This document shows positions 38,290-40,772 of a DNA stretch of 40,772 bases, piece by piece. Positions within the stretch are counted from its first letter, which is position 1, and the number at the start of each line of letters is the position of its first letter. The position numbers and the translations under genes were made by a program. The notes below the pieces were generated by a model. The model was not told where the DNA came from and did no database searches. It worked only from the letters and a program-made list of their open reading frames with translations. This stretch comes from Butyrivibrio sp. (lineage in GTDB: Bacteria > Bacillota > Clostridia > Lachnospirales > Lachnospiraceae). The DNA lies in assembly GCF_017940685.1 (NCBI RefSeq), contig NZ_JAGAYD010000034.1, positions 1-40,772 of the forward strand, written 5' to 3'.

Positions 38290-40403
38290 CACGCACTCCT
38301 TAATTTTTCAATAAGTCCTGTATTTCTCTCAAATTCAAATTTAGAGCTTATAGCTTCTTCCAGAGCATTGCCCTCGGAAAGTATCATCACGTTTTCTTTT
38401 GCCCTTGTAATCTCCACGTAAAGGAGCTGACGCTTAAGCATTGACATGGGCTTTTTAGGGATGATGATTACTGCATTTCTGCATTCAGAACCCTGCGCCT
38501 TGTGAGCGGTTATGGCATAGGCAAGCTCGATGTCCGAAAGCTCTGTGCCCTTTAAAAAGATCGCACCGTCATCTGTCAGTATCTTAATATTGATATCCGC
38601 CGAGTTCTTCTGGATATATGTTATCTTACCTTCCTCACCATTAAAATAGCCCTTGTCGTAGTTGTTCCTGTTAAAGATGACCCTATCCCCAACAGAGAAA
38701 GTGTACGGCCCGTAGGTGATGGACTCATCGGATGCTTTTATCTTAAGCATCTGATTTAGTCTTATAGTGCCTGTTGCAAACTTCCTATTCCTTGAAGGCG
38801 TATAAAACTTAATGTCGGTTATACCCCTGGCCCTGCACTTATCTGAGATGGATTTAGCCTTTTCGACCATCTGACCTTCGTTTTCGTATCTGAGGATAGA
38901 AAAGCTCTTGTCTGTATCAAGGTCTGGATCTCCGTTTATAACCTTTCTTGAATTGGAAACAATAAGACTCTTTCCTTTTTGTCTGAATATCTTCTTAAGC
39001 TCATAGCTTTCTACCTCTCCAGACTCAATCATGTCGGCAAATGAGTTGCCTGCATTTACCGGAGGGAGCTGGTCCTTGTCTCCGAGCATAAGTACAAGTG
39101 CATCTGATTTTACGGACTTAAGGAGCAGTGCCATGATCTCATTATCTATCATGGAGCACTCATCAACCACAATGCAGTCTGCCGTGAGCATATCTACCCT
39201 TGATTTTGTCTCTTCGCCATCGTAGGGGCATATTCCAAGGAGTTTGTGGATGGTAAGTGCCTGCCTTCCGGTGTGCTCACTCATCTTTCTTGCCGCGCAT
39301 CCCGTGGGCGCACAAAGGACTATCTCCTTGTTCTTGTTGTCTGCTTCATATTTCTTTAAAAGCCCGTTTTCAAGAGTTGTCTTGCCTGTACCTGGCCCGC
39401 CTGTGATTATCTTGATACCGGTGGTCTTTATGGCGTCAAAAGCCTGCCTCTGCTCATCTGAATACTCTACACAAAGCTCAGCCTCAATATCCCTTATCGG
39501 GGTGATATCATTAACAGCTCTGCTTCCAAGGCTGATGCGTCTTATATTCCTTATTATCTCCATCTCGTTGTCATAGTCGCTTTTCTTGTAGACAAAAAGA
39601 TCCCTGTTATCCTCAAGGATGTATCTGTCGGAGACTATCTCTTTGGCAACGAAGAGCTTTTTTGTCTTATAAAATCCGCCCTTGTTTTCAAGCTTTTCTG
39701 TCAGCTCGCACAATTTATCAAAAGGCATCCTTGTGTTACCGCTGTCATGGTTGTAATCCATGGCAGTCTCGACAAGCGCCCTTATCCTCTTGTCATCATA
39801 ATACTTTATCCCTTCTCTTTTTGCTATCTCCTCGCATTTTTCAAAAGATGTGTCTGCATATCTGAGTATGTAGGGATTGTTTAAGATCCTTTCTTTTGAG
39901 TCCTTACCGAATTTTTCATAGATTACAAATGCATTATAGTAAGAACATCCAAGGGTTTTCAGATAATCATGCACTTCCTCGAAGTCAACGATGTTCTTGA
40001 TCTGTAAAAGGCATCTGTATATAACATCCCTGTTGCTCTTAAAAAGATCCATGGCATCAGATAAAGAATTGTTCTTAAGGGAGTATATTACGCCTTCGTC
40101 GAGCGTAGATGTGATGATGTTTGCCACTGCGCTGCCTACGCCATTAAATTTCCCGTCAGAAAGGAATGTGTGTATGGATGAACCTTCTCCGTCCTCTATA
40201 TGGCAATCGGATATCCTAAAGAGCTTCTTGCCATCTACGGTCTCATATTCCCCTGTAAGGGAAAGAGGGGCATTCTTTGGATATGAAAAGACTTCTCCGC
40301 AGCATTTAACAGGATGAGCCTTTATCCTTGCGATAAAAGTGCTCTCCCCTGTTTTTTCATTTCTCTGTATGAACTTGTCAAAGATAACCGATATCCTCTC
40401 CAA
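38289..40403 (-). CDS. RecD2-like DNA helicase (second copy)
   Basis: A 704-residue SF1 helicase. Walker A is near 333 (TGGPGTGKTT), followed by VVDECSMID near 400, GDKDQLPPVNAG near 430, and C-terminal AHKAQGSEC and YVEITRAKEN near 650-680. The N-terminal 300 residues are divergent, with an OB-like start and helix-hairpin-helix-like repeats. The start codon is TTG at 40403, seven bases after AGGAG. It lies directly behind the DUF1064 gene (11-base gap). Compared with the first copy it is more similar to canonical RecD2. Confidence 0.9.
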   Translation of the reverse strand: MERISVIFDKFIQRNEKTGESTFIARIKAHPVKCCGEVFSYPKNAPLSLTGEYETVDGKKLFRISDCHIEDGEGSSIHTFLSDGKFNGVGSAVANIITSTLDEGVIYSLKNNSLSDAMDLFKSNRDVIYRCLLQIKNIVDFEEVHDYLKTLGCSYYNAFVIYEKFGKDSKERILNNPYILRYADTSFEKCEEIAKREGIKYYDDKRIRALVETAMDYNHDSGNTRMPFDKLCELTEKLENKGGFYKTKKLFVAKEIVSDRYILEDNRDLFVYKKSDYDNEMEIIRNIRRISLGSRAVNDITPIRDIEAELCVEYSDEQRQAFDAIKTTGIKIITGGPGTGKTTLENGLLKKYEADNKNKEIVLCAPTGCAARKMSEHTGRQALTIHKLLGICPYDGEETKSRVDMLTADCIVVDECSMIDNEIMALLLKSVKSDALVLMLGDKDQLPPVNAGNSFADMIESGEVESYELKKIFRQKGKSLIVSNSRKVINGDPDLDTDKSFSILRYENEGQMVEKAKSISDKCRARGITDIKFYTPSRNRKFATGTIRLNQMLKIKASDESITYGPYTFSVGDRVIFNRNNYDKGYFNGEEGKITYIQKNSADINIKILTDDGAIFLKGTELSDIELAYAITAHKAQGSECRNAVIIIPKKPMSMLKRQLLYVEITRAKENVMILSEGNALEEAISSKFEFERNTGLIEKLRSA

Positions 40404-40414
40404 ATCGCCTCTCC

Positions 40415-40772
40415 TTATATCTCAACGATCTTTATTCCGTGGGTATAGAGCATGAGCTTTCTCTTTATCACATATTCTGTGGTCCGCATTCCCTTGGTGT
40501 CTTCCACTACTTTCTGTCCCGTGCTGTTTTCTGTATAGACAAAATCAGCAAAGTAGTCGCATTCCCTTTCAAGAAGCTTTCCCTTGTGAATACCGCCTCT
40601 TTTCCCAACGGTGTCGGGCTCTCTCTGCGCAGGGATAAGAACAAACTTTACCTGCATCTGAAGATCGCTTATCTCCCCCGCCTGTTCAAGAAGTTTTAGC
40701 TCTTTATAGCGCCTTGCTTCCCTTTTTGAGTCGAAGGTGTGACCGTCTACTTCAATCTTGTGATTTTGATAT
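40415..40772 (-). CDS. DUF1064-type nuclease-like protein (N-terminus off window)
   Basis: The frame continues to the right edge of the window without a stop, giving at least 118 residues. The visible sequence has FDSKREARRYKEL near the start, then a CDYFADFVY segment, and VVEDTKG. These are the E, D and E-x-K residues of a PD-(D/E)XK nuclease fold, matching DUF1064 proteins of phages and plasmids, sometimes called resolvase-like. An internal ATG at 40657 is not the true start, because the upstream frame carries the conserved FDSKREA motif. It leads into the RecD-like helicase. Confidence 0.75.
   Translation of the reverse strand, partial: YQNHKIEVDGHTFDSKREARRYKELKLLEQAGEISDLQMQVKFVLIPAQREPDTVGKRGGIHKGKLLERECDYFADFVYTENSTGQKVVEDTKGMRTTEYVIKRKLMLYTHGIKIVEI

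Overview
The window reads as part of a large conjugative plasmid or plasmid-like element from a low-to-moderate GC Firmicute. Lachnospiraceae, for instance a rumen Butyrivibrio-type host, is my best guess. That guess rests on gene content (actin-type partition, PrgI/VirB4/VirD4 type IV secretion, a NlpC/P60 cell-wall hydrolase), strong AGGAGG ribosome sites and codon use. It cannot be proved from this sequence alone. No rRNA, tRNA or ordinary chromosomal housekeeping operon is present. Almost every gene lies on the minus strand; 14635-15267 is the only convincing plus-strand gene.

Layout, left to right (transcription mostly runs right to left). 1-2169: a ParM-like actin operon with three accessory genes. 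2255-14427: a conjugation module (NlpC/P60 protein, small membrane protein, VirB4 ATPase, PrgI, VirB6/TrbL, VirB2-like pilin, VirD4 coupling protein and a probable accessory protein). 14635-16563: a lone plus-strand gene, SSB, a small protein and HU. 16730-25463: a replication and recombination block (DnaQ-like exonuclease overlapping a Rad52-type annealing protein, a DUF932-like protein, a double OB-fold zinc protein, and DNA polymerase III alpha with an unusual coiled-coil insertion). 25630-34057: a methylase-like protein, a DnaG-like primase, a HAD phosphatase, a NERD protein, membrane proteins, a divergent sigma-70-like factor and a Rad50/SMC-like ATPase. 34128-40772: two RecD-like helicases, small ORFs, a DUF1064 nuclease cut by the window edge, and an IS200/IS605-like remnant with no transposase.

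The most striking feature is a private promoter system. Nine intergenic sites carry the palindrome CTGTACAG upstream of a YCCYATATT-like -10 region. In eight of the nine the gap between the palindrome and the four bases before the -10 hexamer is exactly 22 bp. A second promoter family lacks the box but has a conserved leader: a TGTAACTA-like block just after the -10, then a GGAAATGGAGGA block. It drives mainly DNA replication and recombination genes. The element also encodes its own sigma-like protein. Most transcription units are insulated by a terminator that directly abuts the next promoter, an organisation reminiscent of phages. Inference: the element carries its own transcription programme (sigma factor and/or activator) separating replication genes from maintenance and other genes.

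A second notable feature is at 36621-36907. A sigma-A promoter there has a perfect LexA-type operator filling its 17-bp spacer, and it would transcribe a pseudoknot-forming RNA that has no protein gene.
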